A stretch of 58,403 nucleotides of DNA from Ruixingdingia sedimenti (GCF_031432425.1 NZ_JAVKPH010000026.1:1-58403); one strand, 5' to 3'. Counted from the first letter of the stretch, positions 24,630 through 33,507 are shown. The notes: generated by a model from the letters alone, not told the origin. Numbers and translations are program-made.

Positions 24630-26567
24630 TCAGATCAGCAGGTCGCCGAACCCCGCCGCCGCGCCGCCCGCCAGAAGGATGCGGAAATCGGCGCCCGCGT
24701 CGCCGTCGAGGTCGATCTCGATGCGCCAGCCCGCGCCCTCTGCCGCCAGCCGCACCTGGCCCGCGGCGCCGTCGAAGGCGGCATCGCCGATGAAGGACAG
24801 GGGCGTGGCGGCGGAAAGGCCGGTCAGGTCGATCCGGTCCTCGCCGCTTGCGAAATCGAGGATCGTGTCGGGGGCGGCGGCGGTGCTGTCCTGCGCGCTG
24901 CGGAACACGAACAGATCCGCCCCCGCGCCGCCCGACAGCACATCCGCCCCCGCGCCGCCGTCGAGCGTGTCGTCGCCCGCGCCGCCGTAAAGCGTATCGT
25001 CATCCGCCCCGCCCGACAGCATGTCCTGCCCCGCGTCGCCGAACAGCAGGTCGCGGCCCTCGTCGCCCTCAAGGGCATCATCGTCGGTGCCGCCGTAAAG
25101 GCTGTCCGCGCCGGTGCCGCCGTAAAGGCTGTCTGCCCCCGCGCCGCCGAACAGCCGGTCCTCGGCGACGCCGCCCGAAATCACATCCGCGCCCGCGTCG
25201 CCATGCAGCACATCGGCCCCCGCGCCGCCGGAAATCCGGTCGTCGCCCGCGCCGCCGAAGATCGCGTCCTGGCCCGTTCCGGCCTCGATCACATCATCGC
25301 CCGCGCCGCCCGCCAACTGGTTGTCGCCCTCGCCGCCCGCCAGAACATCACCATCCGCGCCGCCCCACAGCGTGTCGTTGCCCGCCCCGCCGTCGAGCGT
25401 GCTGCCCCCCGTGCCGCCGAGGATGAGGTCGTGCCCGTCCTCGCCCCACAACAGGTTCGCGCCGCTTTCGCCCGCCAGCCGGTCGTTGCCCGCCCCGCCC
25501 CACAGCGTGTCGTTTCCGGCCCCGGCCCACAGGATGTCGTCGCCCGCCTCGCCATACAGGATGTCGTCGCCGCCGCGCCCCGAAATCTCGTCCGCGCCCG
25601 CGCCGCCCCACAGCCGGTTGCCCGAGGCGTTGCCGCCGATCCAGTCGTCGCCGCTGCCCGCGACCGCCTCTTCGATCACGGTGCCGGGGGCGATCATGAT
25701 GTTGCCGCGCAGCCCGTAGGCATCCACCGTCCCGCCGGGGGTCAGGTCGATGCGTTGCGCGCGCCGGTCCGACCGCAGGTCCAGCCGGTCGGTGCCGCCG
25801 TCGTCGATGATGGTCCAGCTCATCGCGGCGCCGGTGCCGCTGGCGAGGATCCGCCCGATTTCGGCGAAGATGCCGCCGGCGGTGCTGTTCTCGCCATAGA
25901 CCGTATCGCCGGTGCGCAGCGCGACATGGCCGTAAAGGGTGCGCATCGCCAGCGTGTCGGCCCAGGTCGGCGTCATCACGAAGGCGCGGCTGGCGTCGGT
26001 ATAGGGGTTCTGGTCCTGCGCGAAATAGGACATGACAGAGGTCTGCCAACTGTCGTTGAGATAGAGGTTATCGCGCCCGTACACCGCCTGCGTGTCGTAA
26101 TTGCCGGTATGGCCGAGACCGAGCGCATGGCCCAGTTCGTGCAGGAAGGTGTGGTAGCTGTAGCTGTCCACCGTGGTGCCGTGGTTGCCCTGCCAGGCGG
26201 TCGAGACATTGACCGTGGCCGACACCATCCGCCCGGTGGTGGTCAGCGACATGCTGGTGAACGCGCCCGCCCGGCTGTCGTCCAGGGTGATGTGGACCGC
26301 CGCCCCCGCCCGCGGCGCAGTGTCGAACAACAGCCCGCTGGCCGCCGTCCAGGCTTGCAGCGCCATTTCCGCCATCAGGCGGCCGCCGGCGGTCAGGCCG
26401 GAAAGATCGACATTGATCACCTCGCCCGGCCGCTGCGCCCAGGACCGCGTGCCCTGGCCCTGCCATTGCCAATAGCCATGCGTCAGCTGGCGGGCGATCT
26501 CTTCGGGGCTGTAGACGGGCAGGGCGGTGGCCTCTGCCGTGTCCGTCGCGGCGGTCTGCGTGTTCAT
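24630..26567 (-). CDS. RTX metalloprotease, serralysin-like (M10-type zincin)
   Basis: A 645-residue secreted protease. The catalytic domain (about 20-240) contains the zinc site HELGHALGLGH at 143-153, with three His and the Glu, and the Met-turn SVMSYF at 177-182, both hallmarks of metzincins. RTX calcium-binding nonapeptides occupy ~310-560, followed by the C-terminal M10_C/type I secretion domain (FASGEDRIDLTGL ... GFGDLLI). No Sec signal is present; the short N-terminus before the domain may be a propeptide. The ATG has a GAGG ribosome site 7 bases upstream. It lies 43 bases downstream of the polysaccharide export lipoprotein gene on the same strand, so the two are likely cotranscribed. 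Confidence 0.9.
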   Translation of the reverse strand: MNTQTAATDTAEATALPVYSPEEIARQLTHGYWQWQGQGTRSWAQRPGEVINVDLSGLTAGGRLMAEMALQAWTAASGLLFDTAPRAGAAVHITLDDSRAGAFTSMSLTTTGRMVSATVNVSTAWQGNHGTTVDSYSYHTFLHELGHALGLGHTGNYDTQAVYGRDNLYLNDSWQTSVMSYFAQDQNPYTDASRAFVMTPTWADTLAMRTLYGHVALRTGDTVYGENSTAGGIFAEIGRILASGTGAAMSWTIIDDGGTDRLDLRSDRRAQRIDLTPGGTVDAYGLRGNIMIAPGTVIEEAVAGSGDDWIGGNASGNRLWGGAGADEISGRGGDDILYGEAGDDILWAGAGNDTLWGGAGNDRLAGESGANLLWGEDGHDLILGGTGGSTLDGGAGNDTLWGGADGDVLAGGEGDNQLAGGAGDDVIEAGTGQDAIFGGAGDDRISGGAGADVLHGDAGADVISGGVAEDRLFGGAGADSLYGGTGADSLYGGTDDDALEGDEGRDLLFGDAGQDMLSGGADDDTLYGGAGDDTLDGGAGADVLSGGAGADLFVFRSAQDSTAAAPDTILDFASGEDRIDLTGLSAATPLSFIGDAAFDGAAGQVRLAAEGAGWRIEIDLDGDAGADFRILLAGGAAAGFGDLLI

Positions 26568-26610
26568 CCTGCCCTCGTCCGTTTTGCCCCGGGGCCCCGC
26601 GCCGCCCGCG

Positions 26611-27756
26611 TCATTCGGACGACAGCGCGTTGCTGACGCCGACGCCCTGGCCGATCAGCCCGATCACCGTGCGCAACGAGTTCACCGGCGATTCCGTCAC
26701 CAGCACCAGATCCTCGGACTGGATGCGGAAGTTGCGCGCGCTGAACAACCCGTCGGCGCTGGTCAGGTCGATGGTGAACACCACGCGGTTGCGGTCGGGC
26801 CCGCTGCCGTCGGCGCGCACCATCGTGGCGGGATATTCGCGCAGCACCAGCACGCCGCCGGGGTTCGCCCGCCCCGACTGCACCCCGCCGATCAGCGACA
26901 CGGCGTCGAGCGCGGACAGCGCGTCCTTGGGGAAGGGGATGATCTCCTGCTTGCTGGCGGCGCCGAGGGCGAGGAAATGGCGCGCGTCCTCTTCCACGAT
27001 CACCTTGTCGCCGCCGCGCAGCACCGCATCGCGCGCGGGATTGTCGAACAGCGCCGCGACCGAGGTCGAGCGCACCTTGCCGCCGCGCACCAGCTTGATC
27101 TGCGGGTTCTTCAGCGCGGGCGACACGCCGCCCCCGGCGCTGATCAGGCTCAGCACGGTGAAGTTGCGGTCGGGCAGGGGATAGCTGCCCGCCTTGGCCA
27201 CGCCGCCCACGAGGTCGATGGTGTTCTGCCGGCCGGCCTGCACGCTCAGCTGCACCTGCGCCGCGGTCAGCACGGCGTCCACCTGTTTCTGGATCTCGTC
27301 GCGCGCCTGTTCGGGCGTCATGCCGCGGACGCGGACCTGGCCGACATAGGGCACATGGATGTTCCCGGCAGGCGAAACCGTCAGCGCCGAAATCGGCACG
27401 GCCTTCTGCGTGGGCGCGGTCAGCAGGGCGTTTTCGTCGTTTTCCCAGATCGTCAGCGCCACCGTGTCGCCGGTGGCGATCACCTGCGAACTGCTGCCCT
27501 GGCCGCCGCCCGACCAGCCGCCGGGCAGGTCGCCCGCCCGCGCCGGCACCGGCCAGGCGGCGATGCGCGGCAGGTTGGTCTGGGTGACGGGGACGACCTC
27601 GATGTTGCGGCTCTCGGACTGGGCGGATCCTACGATCTCGCTCTGGATGGCGGCGCCGCGGGGCAGGCTGCAACCGGCAAGCGCGGTGCAGCACAGCAGC
27701 GCCAGGATCCGCGGGGGAAGGGCAGTAGGCGTGAAAAGGGACACCGGGCGATCCAT
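26611..27756 (-). CDS. Outer-membrane polysaccharide export lipoprotein (Wza/KpsD/BexD type)
   Basis: A 381-residue protein with a lipoprotein signal peptide (ILALLCCTALAGC, lipidated Cys29). The polysaccharide-export domain follows (GDTVALTIWENDE ... GNIHVPYVGQVRVRGMTPEQA), then SLBB-like segments (VGGVAKAGSYPLP and, later, VSLIGGVQSGRANPGG). The C-terminus is likely the amphipathic membrane helix region (VIGLIGQGVG). Start 27756 was chosen because the signal peptide begins there; an upstream in-frame start would bury it. It would form the outer-membrane channel for the KpsMTE exporter encoded 7 kb away. It sits between RTX genes and leads into the metalloprotease gene. Confidence 0.9.
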   Translation of the reverse strand: MDRPVSLFTPTALPPRILALLCCTALAGCSLPRGAAIQSEIVGSAQSESRNIEVVPVTQTNLPRIAAWPVPARAGDLPGGWSGGGQGSSSQVIATGDTVALTIWENDENALLTAPTQKAVPISALTVSPAGNIHVPYVGQVRVRGMTPEQARDEIQKQVDAVLTAAQVQLSVQAGRQNTIDLVGGVAKAGSYPLPDRNFTVLSLISAGGGVSPALKNPQIKLVRGGKVRSTSVAALFDNPARDAVLRGGDKVIVEEDARHFLALGAASKQEIIPFPKDALSALDAVSLIGGVQSGRANPGGVLVLREYPATMVRADGSGPDRNRVVFTIDLTSADGLFSARNFRIQSEDLVLVTESPVNSLRTVIGLIGQGVGVSNALSSE

Positions 27757-27908
27757 GTAATGACAGGGCGGCGGAATCAGCAGAAGATCCCCCGAAGACG
27801 CGCCCACCTTACCCGCCACCCCCGCAAGGTCAACGCCGCAGGCCCCGGGATCGGCGGTTATCCACAGATCCGCCGCCCCCCTGCGGTCATGTCGCCGGGG
27901 GGCGGGGG

Positions 27909-29177
27909 TCACAGGATGAGGTCGCCCCCCGACAGCCCGGCGACGCCCGTCACCTGGATCGAGAAATCGGCCGCCCCGTCGCCATCGAGATCCCCCACGA
28001 TGGCCGACAGCGCCCCGGCGAACCGCACCTGTCCCGCCACGCCCGAAAAAGCCGCGGTGCCGATGAACGCCATCCCCGCCTGGATCTGGGACAGGTCGAT
28101 CCGGTCGATGCCGGTTTCGAACCCGTCGATCACGTCGCGGTTGTTGCCGTTGCCCGCCTCTGCCGCGCTGCGGAAGACGAAGCGGTCCGCGCCGGGGCCG
28201 CCGTTCATCACGTCCTTGCCCTCGCCCCCGATCAGGCGGTCGTTGCCCTCGCCGCCCAGAAGCGTGTCGGCGCCCGCCCCGCCGAAAAGCGTATCGTTGC
28301 CCGCCCCGCCCAACAGCTGGTCGTGGCCGCCGTCGCCGCGCAACAGGTCGTCATCCCGCCCGCCGTGGAGCGTGTCTGCGCCCGCACCCCCGGACAGTTC
28401 GTCCGCGCCCGCGTCGCCGTAAAGCAGATCGGCCCCGGCCCCGCCGGCGATGCTGTCATCGCCGCCCCCGCCATAGAGCGTGTCGATCCCGGCGCCCCCG
28501 CGCAGCGTGTCCCGCCCGCCGCCGCCGGACAACGCATCCGCCCCGGCGCCGCCGTCCAGCGTGTCGTTGCCATTGCCGCCGTCGAGCGTGTCCCGCCCGC
28601 CGCCGCCGGTGATGCTGTCGTTGCCGTCGCCCCCGTCGATCCGGTTCGCGCCGGCGCCGCCGATCACGGTGTCGTCGCCGATGCTCATGACGACGTTCTC
28701 GACGTCCCGGATATGCCACTGGGGAAGGGCCGATCCATAGACGCCGCTGTTCAGATCGACGATCAGGGCGGTGCTCGCCCAATCCGGGGCGCCGGTAAAG
28801 TCGAACACAACGGTGTCGATCCCGTCGCCGCCATAGAAATAATCGAAGCCCGAGGCGTAGGCGTAAAAGAAGGTGTCGTTGCCGGAGCCGCCGTAAAGGG
28901 CATCGCTGCCGTTGCCGCCATAGAGACTGTCGTTGCCTTCCCCGCCGAAAAGATCGTCGAAGTCGTCCCCGCCATAGAGAAGGTCGCGCCCGTTGCCGCC
29001 GTAAAGCCTATCCGTTCCCGTGCCGCCGTAGAGCGTGTCGTGACCGCCCGCGCCGTCAAGCGTGTCGTCCCCCCCGCCGCCGGACAACTGGTCCGCGCCG
29101 TTGGTGCCGGTATGGTTATCGTTACCGGGCGTTCCGGTGTAGACCTCTTCGGTCAGGTTGATCTCTTGGACAGTCAT
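27909..29177 (-). CDS. RTX-only calcium-binding protein
   Basis: A 422-residue protein made almost wholly of RTX motifs. It begins near residue 15 (TGTPGNDNHTGTNGADQLSG), is broken once by a ~60-residue non-repeat segment (DYFYGGDGIDTVVFDFTGAP ... IRDVENVVMSIGDD), then resumes. The last ~90 residues are the serralysin C-terminal domain (FETGIDRIDLSQI ... LSGGDLIL), close to that of the neighbouring subtilase. No enzymatic domain is present, so it may be a structural or matrix protein, or a remnant of a larger RTX gene. The AGGGAGCGACC ribosome region before its ATG is nearly the same as that before the subtilase gene. Confidence 0.85.
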   Translation of the reverse strand: MTVQEINLTEEVYTGTPGNDNHTGTNGADQLSGGGGDDTLDGAGGHDTLYGGTGTDRLYGGNGRDLLYGGDDFDDLFGGEGNDSLYGGNGSDALYGGSGNDTFFYAYASGFDYFYGGDGIDTVVFDFTGAPDWASTALIVDLNSGVYGSALPQWHIRDVENVVMSIGDDTVIGGAGANRIDGGDGNDSITGGGGRDTLDGGNGNDTLDGGAGADALSGGGGRDTLRGGAGIDTLYGGGGDDSIAGGAGADLLYGDAGADELSGGAGADTLHGGRDDDLLRGDGGHDQLLGGAGNDTLFGGAGADTLLGGEGNDRLIGGEGKDVMNGGPGADRFVFRSAAEAGNGNNRDVIDGFETGIDRIDLSQIQAGMAFIGTAAFSGVAGQVRFAGALSAIVGDLDGDGAADFSIQVTGVAGLSGGDLIL

Positions 29178-29256
29178 GGTCGCTCCCTGCTGCTGCGTGG
29201 GGGAAGATGTGGCTCCTTCGGCCGATGGATTGTAGAAGGGGTTCGGGCAGGGGAAG

Positions 29257-29278
29257 CAGGGGGACTTCCGCCCCCCTG
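29257..29278 (-). terminator. Possible terminator after the subtilase gene
   Basis: CAGGGGG / CCCCCTG, a 7-bp G:C stem with an 8-base loop, lies 21 bases beyond the subtilase stop and before the next same-strand RTX gene. There is no T-run, so it may attenuate rather than end transcription. Confidence 0.3.
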
Positions 29279-29298
29279 ATGCGCCTTGCCGGTTGTCG

Positions 29299-32200
29299 TC
29301 ACAGGATGAAATCGCTCGCCGACAGGCTGGCGACGCCGGTGACTTCGATGGCGAAATCCGCCGCCCCGTCGCCGTTCAGGTCGCCCATCACCAGCCCCTG
29401 CGCCTTGTTGAAGCGCACCTGCCCCGCCACGCCGGTAAAGCCCGCCGTGCCGATGAAGCTCAGCCCCGCCTGCATCGCGGACAGGTTGATCTTGTCGATG
29501 CCGCTCTCGAAATCCCCGATCACGTCGCGTCCGCCGCCCGCACCCGCCTCTGCGGCAGAGCGGAACACGAACTGGTCCGCCCCCGCGCCACCGAACAGAA
29601 CGTCTTTGCCCGTACCGCCTACCAGCCGGTCGTTGCCCTCGCCGCCATGCAGGGTATCGGCCCCACCACCGCCTACCAGCAGATCGTTGCCACCATCTCC
29701 CTGCAACAGGTCGGCCTGTGCACCGCCGTAGAGCAGATCGCGGATCCCGCCGCCGCGCAGCGTGTCGTTGCCTGCCTCGCCCCGCAGCAGGTCTTCACCC
29801 TGGCCGCCGAACAGAAGATCGTTGTCGGCCCCGCCATAGAGTGCGTCGTCGTCGCCTTCCCCGCTCAGCGTATCCGCGCCCGCCCCACCCCGAAGCAGGT
29901 CGCTGCCACCGCCGCCAAGAATGCTGTCGGCGCCGCCGTTGCCGTTGATGAGGTTGGCGGCATTGTTGCCGCGCAAGGTTTCCACCGTGCCGGAAAAATT
30001 GTTCGAACCGTTGATGTTCTCGAAATTCAGCACCTGCTCGCTGCCCGCGGAATAGGACCAGATCCCGGCCGCAAGATCGATGGTGACATCCACCACCCAG
30101 GACATGTGGGACACGTCATAGGTGTCGACGCCGCCGCCGCCGTCGTAGACGTCGCCATTGATAGAACTGTCGCCGATCACCAGGTCGTTGCCGCCCCCGC
30201 CATTGATCTGGTCGCCCCCGCTGCCGCCGTCGATCGTATCGCTCCCCGCCCCGCCGTAGAGCGTATCCGCGCCAGACCCTCCCTCGATCCGGTCGGCGCC
30301 GCCGTTGCCGTTGATGAGGTTGGCCGCGCTGTTGCCGCGCAGGGTTTCCACCGTTCCGGCAAGGTTGTTCGAGCCGCTGATGTTCTCGAAGTTCAGAACC
30401 TGTTCGCTGCCCGCGGAATAGGACCAGATCCCGGCGGCAAGGTCGATGGTGACATCCACCGCCCAGGACCGGTGCGACACGTCATAGGTGTCGATGCCGG
30501 CGCCCCCGTCGTACATGTCGCCGTCGATGGAGCCGTCGCCGAGGACAACGTCGTCCCCGCCGCCGCCATAGATGCTGTCGCCGCCCAGGCCGCCCTCGAT
30601 CGTGTCGTTGCCGTCATTGCCGTGGATCGTGTCGTTGCCCCCGCCGCCGAAGATGGAATCGGCCTGGGAGGTGGCCTGGATCAGGTTGGCGACGCTGTTG
30701 CCGTTGATGATGATCAGATCCTGGTTCACGCTGTCGCGGAACCAGTCCTGGAACAGCCAGCCCGAGATGTCGAGGTTGTTGCCGAAGTCCACATTGACGA
30801 TGATCGTATCGTCCGCCCCGAGGTTGTAGTTGCCGTCGATCAGCAGGTTGGTGGCGAACTCGCTGCTGCTGTCCAGTTCCTTGTTGCTCAGGACGATGGT
30901 CTTGGAGGTGTTCGACTCGGCGTAGAATTCGATTTTCTCGATCGAGTCCACGTCGAAGCCGTTGGACCCCGCGCCGAAGTCGAAGGTGCCCGCCCCCTGC
31001 ACCAGCAGCCGGTCGGTTCCCGCCCCGCCATAGAGGGCCTCGCCGTAGAGCGCGCCCTGGCCGTTCACATAGTGGAAGGTGTCCGAGCCGTTCCCGCCGT
31101 ACATCACGTCGAGCCCGCCCCTGCCGCTCAGCGTGTCGTTCCCGGCCCCGCCGTAGAGCGTTTCGTTGCCGGAACCGCCGGCGATGTCGTCATTGCCCCG
31201 CCCGCCGTCCAGCAGGGTGGAAAAGTCGTCGCCGATGATCGTGTCGTTGCCGTCGCCGGTGAACACCTGCTGGATGTCCGAATTGGATATCGCCACGCCG
31301 TCGACCGTGCCCGAGTTGTTGAGCAGGTCGATCAGCACGGAACTCGTGACCGCCACGGTGTTGAGCGTGTCGACCCCGGCCCCGCCGTCGAACGAGGTGC
31401 CGTGGCCGAAGGTTCCGGCGTAGTCGGAAAATTCGTTGGTCAGGATGAAGTGGTCGGCGGTGCTGACCGTCGACCCCCAGGCGGCGAAATCGAGGTCGTA
31501 GAGGATCAGTTCGTCCCCGCCGAACGAGTCGGTGATCGTCACCGTCCACTGCCCGGCGCTGGTTTCGCCCCAGAAGGCGTTGGTGGAAAACAGGTAGCGC
31601 TGGTTGAGGTCGAGCGAGCCGCCGATGTTGTTGATCACCTGATGCGTCGTGCCGTTCGGCGAGGTGATGGTGATCACCAGATCGCCGATATAGGTCGTTT
31701 GCAGGTCGAGTTCGATGGTGACATGCTCGATCCTGACGTTGGTGCCCTCGGACCAGGTATAGCTTTCGCTGCCGGAGGTGGCGTTGGTGTCGCCGCCATA
31801 GACCACGCCGTCGATGGTTTCGGCGGCGTTGATCAGATCCTCGACCGCGCTGAAACGGTTGCTGCTGGTCTGGGCGGTGCCGATCCGGGTCCAGACCTCG
31901 GCCAGGCGCACGGCGGCCAGCGCATCGGCCAGCCCGAAGCCGTAGTCGTTCGAGAAATGCATGCCGCCGCCGTTCCAGTGGCCAGCGTTGTTGAATTGCC
32001 AGGCATATTCCTCGTTGCCCGAGATGCCGCCGCCGATGGCGGTGCCCACATGGCGGGCCGACAGCGCCAGGATCGACTGCACGTCGCGCCAGCCCAGGCC
32101 GCTGTTCGCCTCCAGCATCACGGCGACCACACCCGATATCTGCGGCGCCGCGGCCGAGGTGCCGTTGAAGCTGCTGGTGTAGTTGCCGCTGGAATAGCCC

Positions 32201-33381
32201 GCGCTGCCGGTGCGGTCGGTCGTCACGATCTCGCCCGGGATGGGCGAACCGAAGGCAGAGACGAGGACGTTGGCGCCATGCGCCGAATAGCTGGACACGA
32301 ACCCGTCGCGCAACACGGCCGCGACCTCGATCGTGACCGGGTTCGCCTTCCAGCTGGTGGCGGCGGAATCGAGGTTCTGCACCCGCCCGTTGCCGGCCGA
32401 GGCGACATAGATCGTCCCGAGCCCGCCGCGCCCCGACACCACGCCCGCGTTGAAGGCGGCGTTGACCTGGGCCATCAGCGCCTGGTTGTACACGCTGTCG
32501 AAGAACACCGAGGTGCCCGAGGTGCCGTAGCTCATGTTCACGACATCGGCCTGGTAGCTGCCGCCGCCCGCCGTCCCCGACGCGTAACTGGTCGAGGCGA
32601 TCATGTTGTTCAGGAAGTCGTCGTTGGTGCCGCTGTTGAAATTCAGCCGGAAGCCGAAGATGTTCGCGCCGAAGGCCACGCCGACCCCGCCGACCGCGTT
32701 GTCGTTCGCGCCGATGATCCCTGCGACGGCGGTGCCGTGCATGTCGGCGGCCAGCGCGGGCGAGGCGTCGGTGTCGCCATCGGCGAAATCCCAGTCGCGC
32801 GCGGTGCTGTAGTTGCCGGCCAGATCCTCGTGCGTGCGGTCCACGCCGTCATCGCCGACGGCGACGAAGACGCCCGCGCCGGTATAGTCGTCCCACACCC
32901 GGGTGAGGTTGAGGTCGAGCTGTCCGGCCGCGGTGTTGCGCAGGTGCCATTGCGAGGCGAAGAGCGGATCGTCGGGGATGTATTCGCGCCGGTCGATCCA
33001 TGCCCCCGGATCGGCCGGGGCGTCGCCCGCCTTGCCGGCGGGGCCCTCGGCCAGCGGCGCCTCGGGGATCAGCAGCCCGGCGCCGAGCGCGGGCAGGGCG
33101 GCGGCCTCGGCCCCCTGTCCGGCCCGGGGCGGCGCCGCCGCCAGCACCAGCACATCCGCCGCGGCATCGGCGGGCGACAGCCCCGCGGCCGCCGCCGCCC
33201 GTGCGCCGCCGGCCGCGGTCTGTTCGTCGTCGAGCGCCGGGTCGGCCTCGGCCGCGGCCGCCGCAGTGGCGGTCAGGTCGTCCTGCGGCCGGGGTGCGGC
33301 GTCATCGGGGCGGGCGCGGGCGGTTTCGGGAAGGATCGCGTCTTGGTCGGCCGGTTGGCCGGGAATCTGGTGGATGGACAT
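29299..33381 (-). CDS. Kexin-like subtilase with P domain and RTX C-terminus
   Basis: A 1360-residue secreted serine protease. The N-terminal ~125 residues are Ala/Asp-rich, probably a flexible or pro region. The S8 catalytic domain (~135-490) has Asp177 in VAVGDDGVDRTHEDL, His215 in DMHGTAVAG, the oxyanion Asn331 in ASAGNG and Ser409 in NGTSAAAP. The DDG form and spacing are of the kexin/furin branch. A proprotein-convertase P domain follows (~540-638: IGDLVITITSPNGT ... WTVTITDSFGGDE), then long RTX tracts with two near-identical ~97-residue inserts, and the type I secretion C-terminus (SASDFIL). ATG 33381 has AGGGAG upstream. Other in-frame starts up to 33537 lack this. Confidence 0.9.
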   Translation of the reverse strand: MSIHQIPGQPADQDAILPETARARPDDAAPRPQDDLTATAAAAAEADPALDDEQTAAGGARAAAAAGLSPADAAADVLVLAAAPPRAGQGAEAAALPALGAGLLIPEAPLAEGPAGKAGDAPADPGAWIDRREYIPDDPLFASQWHLRNTAAGQLDLNLTRVWDDYTGAGVFVAVGDDGVDRTHEDLAGNYSTARDWDFADGDTDASPALAADMHGTAVAGIIGANDNAVGGVGVAFGANIFGFRLNFNSGTNDDFLNNMIASTSYASGTAGGGSYQADVVNMSYGTSGTSVFFDSVYNQALMAQVNAAFNAGVVSGRGGLGTIYVASAGNGRVQNLDSAATSWKANPVTIEVAAVLRDGFVSSYSAHGANVLVSAFGSPIPGEIVTTDRTGSAGYSSGNYTSSFNGTSAAAPQISGVVAVMLEANSGLGWRDVQSILALSARHVGTAIGGGISGNEEYAWQFNNAGHWNGGGMHFSNDYGFGLADALAAVRLAEVWTRIGTAQTSSNRFSAVEDLINAAETIDGVVYGGDTNATSGSESYTWSEGTNVRIEHVTIELDLQTTYIGDLVITITSPNGTTHQVINNIGGSLDLNQRYLFSTNAFWGETSAGQWTVTITDSFGGDELILYDLDFAAWGSTVSTADHFILTNEFSDYAGTFGHGTSFDGGAGVDTLNTVAVTSSVLIDLLNNSGTVDGVAISNSDIQQVFTGDGNDTIIGDDFSTLLDGGRGNDDIAGGSGNETLYGGAGNDTLSGRGGLDVMYGGNGSDTFHYVNGQGALYGEALYGGAGTDRLLVQGAGTFDFGAGSNGFDVDSIEKIEFYAESNTSKTIVLSNKELDSSSEFATNLLIDGNYNLGADDTIIVNVDFGNNLDISGWLFQDWFRDSVNQDLIIINGNSVANLIQATSQADSIFGGGGNDTIHGNDGNDTIEGGLGGDSIYGGGGDDVVLGDGSIDGDMYDGGAGIDTYDVSHRSWAVDVTIDLAAGIWSYSAGSEQVLNFENISGSNNLAGTVETLRGNSAANLINGNGGADRIEGGSGADTLYGGAGSDTIDGGSGGDQINGGGGNDLVIGDSSINGDVYDGGGGVDTYDVSHMSWVVDVTIDLAAGIWSYSAGSEQVLNFENINGSNNFSGTVETLRGNNAANLINGNGGADSILGGGGSDLLRGGAGADTLSGEGDDDALYGGADNDLLFGGQGEDLLRGEAGNDTLRGGGIRDLLYGGAQADLLQGDGGNDLLVGGGGADTLHGGEGNDRLVGGTGKDVLFGGAGADQFVFRSAAEAGAGGGRDVIGDFESGIDKINLSAMQAGLSFIGTAGFTGVAGQVRFNKAQGLVMGDLNGDGAADFAIEVTGVASLSASDFIL
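29915..30571 (-). repeat. Tandem duplication inside the subtilase gene
   Basis: Two copies (about 29915-30205 and 30281-30571), offset by exactly 366 bp (122 codons), encode nearly the same block. Shared features include DTYDVSH, VDVTIDLAAGIWSYSAGSEQ, VLNFENI, GTVETLRGN and AANLINGNGGAD. DNA is also very similar, indicating recent duplication. Confidence 0.85.
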
Positions 33382-33478
33382 GCTGCGCTCCCTGTCAGGA
33401 AAAGTCTTATGGCAACGCCCTGCGGGCGGAGTTCTTGAAATCAATGCTGTGCCGTTCGGATGCGGCACGGACATTCTT

Positions 33479-33507
33479 TCGATAAACTTCGCGTCGATTC
33501 GACGCAA
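33479..33507 (-). promoter_or_regulatory. Possible promoter with a 15-bp palindrome upstream of the subtilase
   Basis: A perfect palindrome GCGTCGA-T-TCGACGC occupies 33491-33505. Read on the minus strand, TTGCGT (33507-33502) and TATCGA (33484-33479) flank it with a 17-base spacer, though both boxes are weak. The arrangement would suit a dimeric repressor covering the promoter about 100 bases upstream of the gene. Confidence 0.3.

Noticed and set aside
29293..33438. A 1381-codon open frame on the plus strand opposite the subtilase gene
   Set aside because: It is a shadow of the minus-strand coding frame in GC-rich DNA: composition is Val/Ala/Asp/Arg biased, with no domain. The minus-strand frame has an intact catalytic triad and P domain.
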